A stretch of DNA of 62,999 nt from Helicobacter burdigaliensis (GTDB taxonomy: Bacteria; Campylobacterota; Campylobacteria; Campylobacterales; Helicobacteraceae), in NCBI RefSeq assembly GCF_003670295.1, contig NZ_QXJG01000009.1, forward strand, positions 1-62,999, written 5' to 3'. The notes under the pieces were generated by a model. It was not told the origin of the DNA. It ran no database searches and saw only the letters and a program-made list of their open reading frames with translations. A program made the translations under genes and the position numbers. Below, one piece after another: positions 8,098 through 19,702 of the stretch (positions are counted from its first letter, which is position 1; every line of letters begins with the position of its first letter).

Positions 8098-9165
8098 ATG
8101 AACATTAACATTTCTAATAGTGTCTTAGATAATATCTTAACCAATTTACAACCTTTCTTAGATAAAAAAGATTCTAGTCAAATCACCTCTCATATTTATT
8201 TAGAAACTAAAGACAATGAGCTAATCTTTAGAGCGACAGATTTTGAAATGGGACTTTTAGCCACTACACAAAATTTAAACATTATAGAGCAAGGAATCGC
8301 AACAGTTAATGGAAAACAAATTCTAGATATTATTAAAAGATTGAAAGAAGGAGAAGTATCTTTACACACTAAAGATGAAAACCTAATCATCAAACAAAAT
8401 AAAAGCTCTTTCAAACTTCCTATGTTTAATGCACAAGAATTCCCAGAATTCCCAAATTTAGAAAATCTATCAAAACTAGAAATTAACGCAATAGAACTTA
8501 TTTCTTCTATGAAAAAAATCTTCCCTGTAATTGATACAAACAATCCTAAAAGAGAATTAACAGGAGCACTTTTAGATATAAAAGAATATTCTTATAATTT
8601 TGTAGCAACAGATACAAAAAGACTTTCTATTGTAAAATTTGACAATCCTTCAGGAAATAAACTAGCTTTAATTGTTCCAAAAAGAGCTATTACAGAGATT
8701 CAAAAACTTTTCTTTGATCAAATTGAACTTTACTATAATGAAAAAGAACTCATTATAAAATCTAAAAACTATATTTTCTTTACGCATTTAATCAATGGAA
8801 AATTTCCTGATTATGAAAGAATTATCCCTAAAGAGATTTTAGTAGAATTTTCTATCCCTAAAGCAAAAATTATTGAGGGAATTAAACTAATTAATTCCAT
8901 TACAAATGATGTAAAACTTACCTTTAGACCGCATCAAATTTTATTTGAATCTTTAAGCAATGATAATTTAGAAGCAAATACAGAAGTAGAGATTGAACTT
9001 CCTATCGCAGAAGAAATTGTCTTAGGGATTAATTCGCGTCATGTGATGGACTTTTTAAACCAAATTGATACAATGGAATTCACTTGGTGTTTAAATGAAA
9101 AAAATGCTCCTTTTGTGCTTAAAAGTGAAAATTTTTCAACGGTTATTATGCCTATTATTTTATAA
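8098..9165 (+). CDS. dnaN: DNA polymerase III beta sliding clamp
   Basis: A 355-residue clamp made of three repeated beta-clamp folds. It begins MNINISNSVLDNILTNLQ and ends with the typical ...FSTVIMPIIL C-terminus that forms part of the protein-binding pocket. It encircles DNA and tethers polymerase III and other partners. The ATG follows AAAGGGAATTCC. It lies directly after the predicted unwinding element and 27 bases before gyrB. Confidence 0.95.
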   Translation: MNINISNSVLDNILTNLQPFLDKKDSSQITSHIYLETKDNELIFRATDFEMGLLATTQNLNIIEQGIATVNGKQILDIIKRLKEGEVSLHTKDENLIIKQNKSSFKLPMFNAQEFPEFPNLENLSKLEINAIELISSMKKIFPVIDTNNPKRELTGALLDIKEYSYNFVATDTKRLSIVKFDNPSGNKLALIVPKRAITEIQKLFFDQIELYYNEKELIIKSKNYIFFTHLINGKFPDYERIIPKEILVEFSIPKAKIIEGIKLINSITNDVKLTFRPHQILFESLSNDNLEANTEVEIELPIAEEIVLGINSRHVMDFLNQIDTMEFTWCLNEKNAPFVLKSENFSTVIMPIIL

Positions 9166-9171
9166 GTTTAA

Positions 9172-11508
<2,337 letters not shown>

Positions 11509-11522
11509 TTAACTTCAATCTT

Positions 11523-11558
11523 AATGCTATAAAAGCCTGATAAAAAGGCTCTAGCATT
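11523..11558 (+). terminator. Terminator after gyrB
   Basis: AATGCTA (11523-11529) pairs with TAGCATT (11552-11558), and an inner AGCCT pairs with AGGCT. TCTTTATT follows. Confidence 0.7.
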
Positions 11559-11651
11559 CTTTATTAAAAATTCTCTATAAACAAACTACTTTTATGAAAA
11601 AATCTGTTACAATAATCATAATCTACAAAGTTTTTATAAGGGCAAATCAAA

Positions 11652-12065
11652 ATGGAAGATTCTAAGAAAAAAGAGATTTTACAACAAAGTAAAATTATTG
11701 CTATTTATGGGCTTTCTAACGATAGTCAAAAGCCAAGTTACAAAGTTGCTCAATATCTTATTAAAGTAGGATATAAAATCGTGCCTATTAATCCAAAAGG
11801 TGGAGAAATCTTAGGAGAAAAAGTCTATCCTACATTAGAAGATGCAACAAATGCTTACGATATTGATATTTTAGATATTTTTAGAAAAAGTGAAGCACTT
11901 CCTGCTTTAGCCAAAGATATTATAGATCTTAAGAATAAGCCAAAATGTGTTTGGGTGCAGCTAGGGCTTTCTAGCAAAGAGGCTAAAGAGATTCTAATGA
12001 GTGCAAACTTAGAATATGAAGAAAATAGTTGTATTAAATTAGAACATCAAAGGTTAATCCCATGA
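11652..12065 (+). CDS. CoA-binding domain protein (YccU-like)
   Basis: A 137-residue single-domain Rossmann-type CoA-binding protein. It shows KIIAIYGLSNDSQKPSYKVA, then YKIVPINPKGGEILGEKVYP and a CVWVQLGLSS stretch typical of the family. The biochemical role of these proteins is not established. It overlaps ilvA by 4 bases (ATGA), so the two are probably cotranscribed. Confidence 0.75.
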   Translation: MEDSKKKEILQQSKIIAIYGLSNDSQKPSYKVAQYLIKVGYKIVPINPKGGEILGEKVYPTLEDATNAYDIDILDIFRKSEALPALAKDIIDLKNKPKCVWVQLGLSSKEAKEILMSANLEYEENSCIKLEHQRLIP

Positions 12066-13270
12066 TTGCATTATCACAAATTGTAGATGCCAAAAAAAGA
12101 TTAAATGGTATCACACAGCACACAAAACTTGCCTATGCTCCAAAGCTAAGTCTTTTAAGCAAGGCACAAATTTATCTAAAACAAGAGAATTTACAAAATA
12201 CAGGTTCTTTTAAATTAAGAGGGGCTTTTAATAAAATCTCAAATTTAAAAGAAGAACAAAGAAAAAATGGAGTTATCGCAGCAAGTGCAGGTAATCACGC
12301 ACAAGGTGTGGCATATAGTGCAAAGCATTTTGGGATTAAAGCAGTGATTGTTATGCCTGAATCCACTCCACTTTTAAAAGTAATGGGAGTAAAGGAGTTA
12401 GGAGCAGAGGCAATTTTATATGGGAATAATTATGATGAGTCTTATGCATATGCACTAGAATATGCTAAAACACATAATTTATGCTTTATCCACCCATTTG
12501 CTGATGATGAAGTGATCGCTGGACAAGGCACAATCGCACTAGAGATGATAGAAGATCAAAGCAATCTTAGCACCATTGTCGTGCCAATAGGTGGTGGAGG
12601 ATTAATTTGTGGGATTGCTGCTGCTTATAAGCAAATGTTACCTAATACTAGAATTATTGGTGTAGTAGCAAGTGGAGCTCCTGGAATGTATCATTCTTTT
12701 TATAAAAAAGAGATTCAAAGCACAAAATCTGTGCGAACTATTGCTGATGGAATTGCTGTAAGAGATGTCAATCCACTAAATTTTGAATATATTTTAGAAA
12801 GTGTAGATGAGATAGTAAGCGTAGATGATGAAGAAATTGCAAATGCTATCCTCTACTTGCTAGAAAATCAAAAACTTGTAGTTGAAGGTGCGGGGGCTAG
12901 TGTAGTAGCAGCACTTTTGCACCATAAATTTACTTTAAAAGAAAATGAACAAGTAGGGCTAATTTTAAGCGGTGGTAATATTGATGTAAATATGCTTGGA
13001 GTGATTATTGAAAAAGGTTTAGCAAGATCCCATCGTAAAATGCGATTTTGTGTTACTCTTATTGATAAACCTGGAAGCTTACAAGCACTTAGCAATCTCC
13101 TCTCACAACTTGGAGCAAATATCGTAAAAATTGATTTTGATAGAATCTCCACTTCTCTTACTTATGGTGATGCGAATGTAACACTCTTTTTAGAAACTAA
13201 AGGAAAAGAGCATCAAGAGGAGATTAGAAAAGAATTAAAAGCTAATGGCTATGAATTTATAGAAATTTAA
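12062..13270 (+). CDS. ilvA: Threonine ammonia-lyase
   Basis: A 402-residue PLP enzyme that deaminates threonine to 2-oxobutanoate, the entry step to isoleucine. The PLP lysine is K51 in GSFKLRGAFNK. The phosphate-binding loop is PIGGGGLICG near 176. A C-terminal ACT-type domain (from about 325, CVTLIDKPGSLQALSNLL) suggests amino acid feedback. The single ACT domain and length fit the short biosynthetic or catabolic IlvA/TdcB form; which is unclear. Confidence 0.88.
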   Translation: MIALSQIVDAKKRLNGITQHTKLAYAPKLSLLSKAQIYLKQENLQNTGSFKLRGAFNKISNLKEEQRKNGVIAASAGNHAQGVAYSAKHFGIKAVIVMPESTPLLKVMGVKELGAEAILYGNNYDESYAYALEYAKTHNLCFIHPFADDEVIAGQGTIALEMIEDQSNLSTIVVPIGGGGLICGIAAAYKQMLPNTRIIGVVASGAPGMYHSFYKKEIQSTKSVRTIADGIAVRDVNPLNFEYILESVDEIVSVDDEEIANAILYLLENQKLVVEGAGASVVAALLHHKFTLKENEQVGLILSGGNIDVNMLGVIIEKGLARSHRKMRFCVTLIDKPGSLQALSNLLSQLGANIVKIDFDRISTSLTYGDANVTLFLETKGKEHQEEIRKELKANGYEFIEI

Positions 13271-13272
13271 AG

Positions 13273-14448
13273 ATGCAAAAGTTTATTTACCCTCTTTTTT
13301 TCATACTTCTTGGGTTAGATTTTTGTATGCTTTTATGGGCGCTTAATACCCTTAGTATTAGCTATGATGAAGCGGTAGGATTTTTCCACCCTACAAAGCT
13401 TAATGACTATCTAGCAAATTTTGGAGTATGGATTTTTGGACAAAATGATTTAGGACTTAGAATCCCTTTTGTATTTTTGCATTTATGCAATGCAAGCTTG
13501 CTTTTTATTTTTTCTTTGAAATTTTTAAAACGCAAAAGCGATGCACTTTTATGCGTGGCAATCTTTATGCTACTTCCAGGGATTAATGCAAGTGCGCTTT
13601 TAAATATTAATAGTGGTGTGATTTTATTTTTTGCACTTTTATTATGCACTTATCAAGTTTATTTTAAATCCATTCCTTATCCTCTTTTGGTGATTATGGC
13701 ATTTATAGATGGAGCTTTTTCTTTAATATTTTTGGCACTTTTATTTTATGGAATTGGTAAAAAAAATAATCTTTTAATTTTTATTTCCCTTATTTTATTT
13801 GCTTTTAGTATGTATTTTTTTGGCACAGAGATAGGCGGACATCCTAAGGGTTATTTTTTAGACACGAATGGGCATTTATTTTTGATTTTCTCACCCTTAC
13901 TTTATCTTTATTTTCTTTATGGACTTTATCGTTATTTTAACGCAAACAACCGCCCTCTTATTTGGTATATTTCTTTTAGTGCTTTAATCTTTATTTTTTT
14001 ACTTTCTTTTAGGCAAAGGGTAGAAATAGAACTTTATGCACCTTTTTTAATCTTAGCACTTCCTTTGCTTGTAAGCATTTATCTTTCTGGGCTTAGAGTG
14101 CGTTTGCCTCTTTTTAGAATGCATTATCGCATACCTTTTATAGCTACTTTATTAGTGCTTATTTTATGCAATACAACTTTGATTTTTTCAAAATTTCTTT
14201 TTATCTTTATGGAAAAAGGAGATAAACATTTTGCTTATGAGCATTTTATCGCAAAAGAACTCGCACAATCTCTTAAAAAAAGGGGTATAAATTCTCTAAA
14301 AACGGATGAAGAATTGCAAAAAAGACTAGAATTTTATGAAATCTCCCCTGCAAAAAGCCCCATTTTAAGCACAAAATATAAAAAAGGTGCAAAGAAAATT
14401 GAAATCACTTATTATGGCAAACAAGTAGCACTTTTTTATGTCCGCTAA
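13273..14448 (+). CDS. Multi-pass membrane protein, GT39-like
   Basis: A 391-residue integral membrane protein with about 9-10 hydrophobic segments. The first extracytoplasmic loop has SISYDEAVGF (D32, E33), resembling the acidic motif of ArnT/PMT-type GT39 lipid-linked glycosyltransferases. The C-terminal soluble tail is short. The gene starts two bases after ilvA and overlaps the next gene by 11 bases. A sugar-transfer role is only suggested; acceptor and donor are unknown. Confidence 0.5.
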   Translation: MQKFIYPLFFILLGLDFCMLLWALNTLSISYDEAVGFFHPTKLNDYLANFGVWIFGQNDLGLRIPFVFLHLCNASLLFIFSLKFLKRKSDALLCVAIFMLLPGINASALLNINSGVILFFALLLCTYQVYFKSIPYPLLVIMAFIDGAFSLIFLALLFYGIGKKNNLLIFISLILFAFSMYFFGTEIGGHPKGYFLDTNGHLFLIFSPLLYLYFLYGLYRYFNANNRPLIWYISFSALIFIFLLSFRQRVEIELYAPFLILALPLLVSIYLSGLRVRLPLFRMHYRIPFIATLLVLILCNTTLIFSKFLFIFMEKGDKHFAYEHFIAKELAQSLKKRGINSLKTDEELQKRLEFYEISPAKSPILSTKYKKGAKKIEITYYGKQVALFYVR

Positions 14449-15133
14449 AAGCTCATTTACTCTTTTGGAGTGTTTATTAATAATCGCGCTTTTGGCGATT
14501 TTAAGCACTATAAGCTTAAATGCTAATTTTAAAAGCGATCTTATTTTGGCACAAGATGAGATTTTAAAGCATCTTTATTACACAAAATTTTTAGCACTCA
14601 ATTCCCAAAAACATATTAGACAAAGCGATTTTTGCCAAAGTGATTTTTGCAAAGAAGAGATGGAGCGCTACAAAGAGAGCTTTTGGCGGATTCAATTTAG
14701 TGAATTAAAAAATATTGGGGTGGCTTATTCTATCTTTAGTGATAGTGCTAGGATAAAGGAGAGTAAAAATTATGATGATCGTCCTATGGATAGCTTTGAA
14801 TATGCAAGAGATTTAGTGGATAGTAAATATCTTGGTGTGTATAATTACAATAATACAAAATTTGCCAATCCTTTGCGTGATGGAAATTTTGCCCTAAGCA
14901 GTCGTTATAAAATCAGTAAAGTAGTGTTAAAAGGCTGTGGAGAAAGCTTTGATAAAAAGGGCAATGCAATAGGAGTTAGGATTTTATTTGATAATTTAGG
15001 CAGAGTTTATTGCAAGATTCCTAAAGAAAAAGTAAGTCCTTTACAAGAACAAGCAATTTTTGAAATTTTTGATTTTCATAATAAAAGTGCAAAAATATGT
15101 ATCACACCTAGAGGTATTATTAAAAAATGCTAA
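14438..15133 (+). CDS. Prepilin-like (pseudopilin) protein
   Basis: A 231-residue protein with an N-terminal type IV prepilin segment, KSSFTLLECLLIIALLA, followed by a hydrophobic helix and a soluble domain with several cysteines. The residue before the cleavage-site F is S instead of the usual G. The E at +5 is kept. It could be a minor pseudopilin of the DNA-uptake machine encoded at 44-52 kb. It overlaps the preceding membrane protein gene. Confidence 0.7.
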   Translation: MSAKSSFTLLECLLIIALLAILSTISLNANFKSDLILAQDEILKHLYYTKFLALNSQKHIRQSDFCQSDFCKEEMERYKESFWRIQFSELKNIGVAYSIFSDSARIKESKNYDDRPMDSFEYARDLVDSKYLGVYNYNNTKFANPLRDGNFALSSRYKISKVVLKGCGESFDKKGNAIGVRILFDNLGRVYCKIPKEKVSPLQEQAIFEIFDFHNKSAKICITPRGIIKKC

Positions 15134-15143
15134 AAAATTATGT

Positions 15144-15149
15144 TATAAT
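15144..15149 (+). promoter_or_regulatory. -10 element upstream of ksgA
   Basis: TATAAT about 30 bases before the predicted ksgA start, in the short gap after the prepilin-like gene. Confidence 0.45.
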
Positions 15150-15177
15150 AAACCATTATAAAGCAAAGAGGTAGTGA

Positions 15178-15972
15178 ATTATCAAAGAAACAAATAAAAA
15201 GGCACTAGCCAAAAAGCAATTTGGGCAAAACTTTTTACAAGATAAATTTGTGCTAGATAAGATTATCCAATCCATTCCCAACACAAACGCGCAAATAGTT
15301 GAGATTGGGGCTGGCTTAGGTGATCTAACAAATAAGCTTTTAAGCTTAGGGGACATCACTGCTTATGAGGTTGATACGGAGTTGTTGCCCTATTTAGAGG
15401 AGCGGTTTGCTAAAGAATTACAAAATGGCAAACTAAAAATACAAATGGGCGATATATTAAAAATATGGGAAGGGAAAAGTTTTAGGGATAAGCCCTACTT
15501 TTTAGTATCTAACCTTCCTTATTACATAGCTACTCTTTTGGTGGTTAAGGCTATTAAAGATCCTTTGTGTAAGGGTTTTGTCGTGATGACACAAAAAGAG
15601 GTTGCGTTAAAATTTTGTGCTAAAGTTAAAGAGAGTGATTTTAGTGCATTGTCTGTTTTATTAGGAAGTGTGGGTGGGGGTGAATTGATTTTAGAAGTTC
15701 CAAAAGAGGCTTTTATCCCTCCACCAAAGGTAACTTCCGCTGTCTTTAGATGTCAAAAAACAGAGAATTGTGATTTTGTATTTTTGCAAAATTTAGAAAA
15801 ATTGTTGCAAATTGCTTTTTGTGCTCCAAGAAAGACTTTGTTGAATAATCTTCAAAAGCATTTTGAAAAAGAAAAAATTTTAAATGCTTTTTTAGAACTT
15901 GAAATAGAAATAAATAGCAGACCTCATGAGATTGATATTCCCCTTTATCACCGACTTTTGAAAATCTTTTAA
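15178..15972 (+). CDS. ksgA: 16S rRNA dimethyladenosine transferase KsgA, apparent AUU start
   Basis: SAM-dependent enzyme that dimethylates A1518 and A1519 of 16S rRNA during 30S maturation. The essential N-terminal motif AKKQFGQNFLQDKF, motif I VEIGAGLGDLT and motif IV NLPYYIA are visible. No ATG, GTG or TTG precedes the N-terminal motif in frame: a TGA stop lies at 15175-15177 and the next codons are ATT (15178) and ATC (15181). GAGG at 15168-15171 is six bases before ATT, making AUU the best start. The first GTG (15250) would remove the FGQNFL motif. A base error near the A-runs is the alternative. Confidence 0.85.
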   Translation: MIKETNKKALAKKQFGQNFLQDKFVLDKIIQSIPNTNAQIVEIGAGLGDLTNKLLSLGDITAYEVDTELLPYLEERFAKELQNGKLKIQMGDILKIWEGKSFRDKPYFLVSNLPYYIATLLVVKAIKDPLCKGFVVMTQKEVALKFCAKVKESDFSALSVLLGSVGGGELILEVPKEAFIPPPKVTSAVFRCQKTENCDFVFLQNLEKLLQIAFCAPRKTLLNNLQKHFEKEKILNAFLELEIEINSRPHEIDIPLYHRLLKIF

Positions 15973-15982
15973 AGGCGGAATT

Positions 15983-17977
15983 ATGGAAGAAAATAAAAAT
16001 ATACAAGAAACAACACAAACACAAAACAAAGAGAGGAGATATTTTAAGCCACGCGGACAAAATACACAAAAAGATGAGAAGAATCCGCAAAAAAGGCATA
16101 ACCCTAACTTTAACAAAAGACAGTACAACAAACAAAATAATGAAGGGCAAAACCCACAAAATGATAAAGTAAAGCCAAAGCATAACAAAAGCAATAACAA
16201 TAATTATGGCACAAAAGAAGTGCAACAATCTACAATGGAGCTTAAAAAAACCGTGGAGCTAAATGCTAAGGTGCATCAAAGCTCCCTTAGCACACATTCT
16301 CAAGTGCATTTTAATCCAAATGGCAAGGTTAGAATAACTCCTATTGGTGGGCTAGGTGAGATTGGTGGAAATATGACCGTGATTGAAACGCAAAATTCTG
16401 CAATCATTATTGATGCGGGTATGAGCTTCCCAGATGCTAGTATGCATGGGGTGGATATTTTAGTGCCTGATTTTAGTTATTTAGAAGTGATTAAAGATAA
16501 GATTGCAGGGATTATCATCACCCATGCACACGAAGATCATATCGGTGCTATGCCCTATCTTTTTAAAAAATATCAATTTCCTATTTATGGAACACCGCTT
16601 CCTTTAGGACTAATTGGTTCTAAGTTTGATGAGCATGGGCTTAAAAAATACCGCTCACTCTTTAGGGCAGTGGAGAAAAGAAAGCCTATTAGAATCGGAG
16701 AGTTTGAGATTGAATGGATTCACATTACGCATTCTATTGTGGATTCTAGTGCTTTGGCGATTAAAACAGAAGCAGGATTAATCTTCCATACAGGAGATTT
16801 TAAAATCGATCATACACCAATTGACGGCTATCCAACAGATTTAAATAGAATCGCACATTATGGTGAGCAAGGCGTTTTATTATTATTAAGCGATTCTACA
16901 AATTCACATAAAAGTGGCTATACACCTAGTGAAGCAAGTGTTGGACCTGCATTTGATTTGCTCTTTTCGCGTGCTAAAGGAAGAGTGATTATGAGCACAT
17001 TTAGCTCAAACATTCATAGGGTATATCAAGCAATAGAGCATGGGATAAAATATGGCAGAAAGGTTTCTGTAATTGGGCGTTCTATGGAAAAAAACTTAGA
17101 AATTGCTAGAGTTTTAGGCTATATTGATTTACCGCAAAATATTTTTATAGAAGCCCATGAAGTAGCAAAATATCCCGATGAAGAAGTGCTAATCGTAACT
17201 ACTGGTAGTCAGGGTGAAACCATGAGTGCATTGTATAGAATGGCAACAGATGAGCATAGACATATCAAAATCAAGCCTAGTGATACAATCATTCTTTCAG
17301 CCAAAGCAATCCCCGGAAATGAAGGCTCTGTATCTAATGTGATTAACTTCATCACTAAAGCGGGTGCTAAGGTGTATTATCAAGATTTTAGCGAGATTCA
17401 TACTAGCGGACATGCCGCACAAGAAGAACAAAAACTTATGCTACGCCTTGTAAAGCCTAAGTTTTTCCTACCCGTGCATGGAGAGTATAACCATATTTTA
17501 AAGCACAAAGAAACTGCTATTTCTTGTGGTGTAGATGAGAAAAATATCTATTTAATGGAAGATGGCGATCAAATGGAAATCTCCCATAACTATTTACGCA
17601 AAGTAAGAAGTGTAAAAACAGGTAAAACTTATATTGATAATCAAGTGAATTCTACAATCGCCAATGATGTGATTTTAGATAGACAAAATTTAGCTGAAAA
17701 TGGTATGGTAACAATCTTTGTGCAATTAAATAAAGAAAAAAATTCTCTAGTAGGGAAGCCTAGAATCAATACTATGGGAATTATTGCAAACAAAGATATG
17801 GTGAGCTTTAATAAAGAAATTGAGGAATTTTTCTCTCTCTTTAGCAAAAATTGTAAAAAAGAACTTTACAACAATCAAAAAGCAATGGAAAATGAAATCC
17901 GCAATTCTTTAAGAAAGCTTCTTTTCAAAAAGACAAAACGCTATCCAATGCTTATTATCTATGCAAACCTCATTTAA
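15983..17977 (+). CDS. rnj: Ribonuclease J
   Basis: A 664-residue metallo-beta-lactamase/beta-CASP ribonuclease, the main 5'-3' exonuclease for mRNA decay in Helicobacter. The zinc motif HAHEDH is at 181-186. The beta-CASP part has HTGDFKIDHTP, SDSTNSHKSG and the late SGHAAQEEQ and PVHGEY motifs. Residues 1-110 form a basic, Asn/Lys/Gln-rich, disordered extension like that of H. pylori RNase J. It starts 10 bases after ksgA with GGCGGA upstream and is probably cotranscribed with it. Confidence 0.94.
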   Translation: MEENKNIQETTQTQNKERRYFKPRGQNTQKDEKNPQKRHNPNFNKRQYNKQNNEGQNPQNDKVKPKHNKSNNNNYGTKEVQQSTMELKKTVELNAKVHQSSLSTHSQVHFNPNGKVRITPIGGLGEIGGNMTVIETQNSAIIIDAGMSFPDASMHGVDILVPDFSYLEVIKDKIAGIIITHAHEDHIGAMPYLFKKYQFPIYGTPLPLGLIGSKFDEHGLKKYRSLFRAVEKRKPIRIGEFEIEWIHITHSIVDSSALAIKTEAGLIFHTGDFKIDHTPIDGYPTDLNRIAHYGEQGVLLLLSDSTNSHKSGYTPSEASVGPAFDLLFSRAKGRVIMSTFSSNIHRVYQAIEHGIKYGRKVSVIGRSMEKNLEIARVLGYIDLPQNIFIEAHEVAKYPDEEVLIVTTGSQGETMSALYRMATDEHRHIKIKPSDTIILSAKAIPGNEGSVSNVINFITKAGAKVYYQDFSEIHTSGHAAQEEQKLMLRLVKPKFFLPVHGEYNHILKHKETAISCGVDEKNIYLMEDGDQMEISHNYLRKVRSVKTGKTYIDNQVNSTIANDVILDRQNLAENGMVTIFVQLNKEKNSLVGKPRINTMGIIANKDMVSFNKEIEEFFSLFSKNCKKELYNNQKAMENEIRNSLRKLLFKKTKRYPMLIIYANLI

Positions 17978-17985
17978 TGAGGTTT
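17965..17985. terminator. Bidirectional terminator between rnj and flhB
   Basis: A 9-bp perfect stem AAACCTCAT / ATGAGGTTT with loop TTA overlaps both convergent stop codons. Confidence 0.7.
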
Positions 17986-19054
17986 AACGCATATTTTTTT
18001 GCTTTTCATCATTAATTTTTTGAACTTTGATTAAAACTTCCACCATTGCTTGATAAAGCGTCTCTGGTATCTCGCTATCAATATCTACATCTTTATAAAG
18101 TGCGCGTGCTAAAGGAGGGTTTTCAATAATAGGAATATCATTTTCTTTAGCAATTTCTTTAATCCTTTGGGCGATAAAATCCACCCCTTTTGCAAGCACT
18201 CTGGGTGCATTTTCTTTTTTGCTATCATAACGCAGTGCAACCGCATAATGCGTAGGGTTAGTAACCACCACATCCGCAGCTGGAATATTTTGCATCATAC
18301 GCTTTTTAGCTGCTTGAAACATCAAAGAGCGGATTTTTCCTTTTACTTGTTGATCCCCTTCTTGGTTTTTAAATTCATCTTTGACTTCTTGTTTTGTCAT
18401 TCTTAGGGATTTATAATATTGATAGCGTTTTAATAGATAATCCACACTTGCCATTACTAAAAAAAATGCTAATAAGATTGCGATTAATATAAGTGCTTTA
18501 TCTTTAAACCATATCATTTGTTGAAACACTGGAAAAAGAGAAACTTCTGTAAGCTCTTTAATAAAACTTAAAAATACAAAAAAGCCTATAATAAATGCCA
18601 AAAGCACTTTGGTGGTGATTAAAAAGCCATCAAGTAGTTTTTTGAGTGAAAAAAGATTTTTTAAGCCTGTGATAAAGTTTAACTTTTGGAATTTTGGCTG
18701 GATAGCCTTAGTAGTTAGCAAAAATCCACTTTGTGCGATATTTGCAACCACTCCTGCTATCATTAAAGCCGCAAAAATAGGAGCTAGCAAAAGTGCCATT
18801 TGATACATAAGCGAAAAAGTAAGCGACATGGAATTTTCTAGACTAAAATCTTGTGAGAAGAGTGCATATACTTGATGAAAAACATCTCCTAATCCCTCCA
18901 CCCAAAAATTAAAACAAATAAAAATCAAAACAAGCCCCACAACCATACCTAAAAACGCATTAACATCGGGACTTTTTAGGACATTTCCTTCCTCTCTTGC
19001 TTTTTCAATTTTACGCGCGGAGGGTTCTTCTGTCTTTTCTTCTTCATCAGCCAT
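17984..19054 (-). CDS. flhB: Flagellar export apparatus protein FlhB
   Basis: A 356-residue component of the flagellar type III export gate in the inner membrane, controlling the switch from rod/hook to filament substrates. There are four hydrophobic segments between about 35 and 205. The autocleavage motif NPTH is at residues 266-269 (VVVTNPTHYAVAL), followed by the FlhBc domain. Length and order are normal. It overlaps mobA by 8 bases. Confidence 0.95.
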   Translation of the reverse strand: MADEEEKTEEPSARKIEKAREEGNVLKSPDVNAFLGMVVGLVLIFICFNFWVEGLGDVFHQVYALFSQDFSLENSMSLTFSLMYQMALLLAPIFAALMIAGVVANIAQSGFLLTTKAIQPKFQKLNFITGLKNLFSLKKLLDGFLITTKVLLAFIIGFFVFLSFIKELTEVSLFPVFQQMIWFKDKALILIAILLAFFLVMASVDYLLKRYQYYKSLRMTKQEVKDEFKNQEGDQQVKGKIRSLMFQAAKKRMMQNIPAADVVVTNPTHYAVALRYDSKKENAPRVLAKGVDFIAQRIKEIAKENDIPIIENPPLARALYKDVDIDSEIPETLYQAMVEVLIKVQKINDEKQKNMR

Positions 19055-19595
19055 TTAGTGCCTCTTTATAATCTTGTGGTGTGTTTAAATTTCTTGTTTG
19101 TTGTGTGGGTATTGCAACAAAATTTGCTTTTATTAAATCTAATAATTTTAAAAGTTTATAGTCTTGAATTTTAATTTGTTCTTCTATTATTTGGAGGGAT
19201 TTATAAGTATAAACTCCAAGAAGTGGGTGGATTTTATCATTTTTAAAAAAAGTGGGAACTTTGCTTTTTTCATAAGATAAAATTAAATTTTTCACACTTT
19301 CTATTGTCAAAAAGGGTGCATCTACACTTAATACAAATACATCTTTTTGCAAGGTTTCTAAGATGCTCTTTAAACCAAAAATGGGTGCAAAAATATCCTT
19401 TGTAGAATCTAAGATTGTAGGAATTTCTAAAAGATTTTCAATAGGATTTTTAGAAGAAAAGTAAATCTTTTTAAAAAAGTTTTTGAATTTTTTAGCTTGA
19501 AAAGTTGCTAGATTCGTGCCACCAAATTCTAGAGTTTCTTTTTTTATCCCCATTCTTTTGCTTGCACCACCGCATAAAATCACACAAGGTAACAA
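19047..19595 (-). CDS. mobA: Molybdenum cofactor guanylyltransferase MobA
   Basis: A 182-residue nucleotidyltransferase that joins GMP to Mo-molybdopterin. The N-terminal signature is LCGGASKRMGIKKE (residues 8-21). A later LSVDAPF provides the metal-binding aspartate. It is divergent from moaA, with a 107-base gap. With moaA here and moeA at 36 kb it indicates a bis-MGD-dependent enzyme in the cell. Confidence 0.88.
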   Translation of the reverse strand: MLPCVILCGGASKRMGIKKETLEFGGTNLATFQAKKFKNFFKKIYFSSKNPIENLLEIPTILDSTKDIFAPIFGLKSILETLQKDVFVLSVDAPFLTIESVKNLILSYEKSKVPTFFKNDKIHPLLGVYTYKSLQIIEEQIKIQDYKLLKLLDLIKANFVAIPTQQTRNLNTPQDYKEALNG

Positions 19596-19702
19596 AAAAT
19601 TCCTTTAAAGTTTTTATAAAATTATACCTTGTTTCTTTAGATATTGTTATTGTATTTGTTTAGTTTTTGGTATGATTAGACATTTTATTTATAGGAGTTT
19701 TT

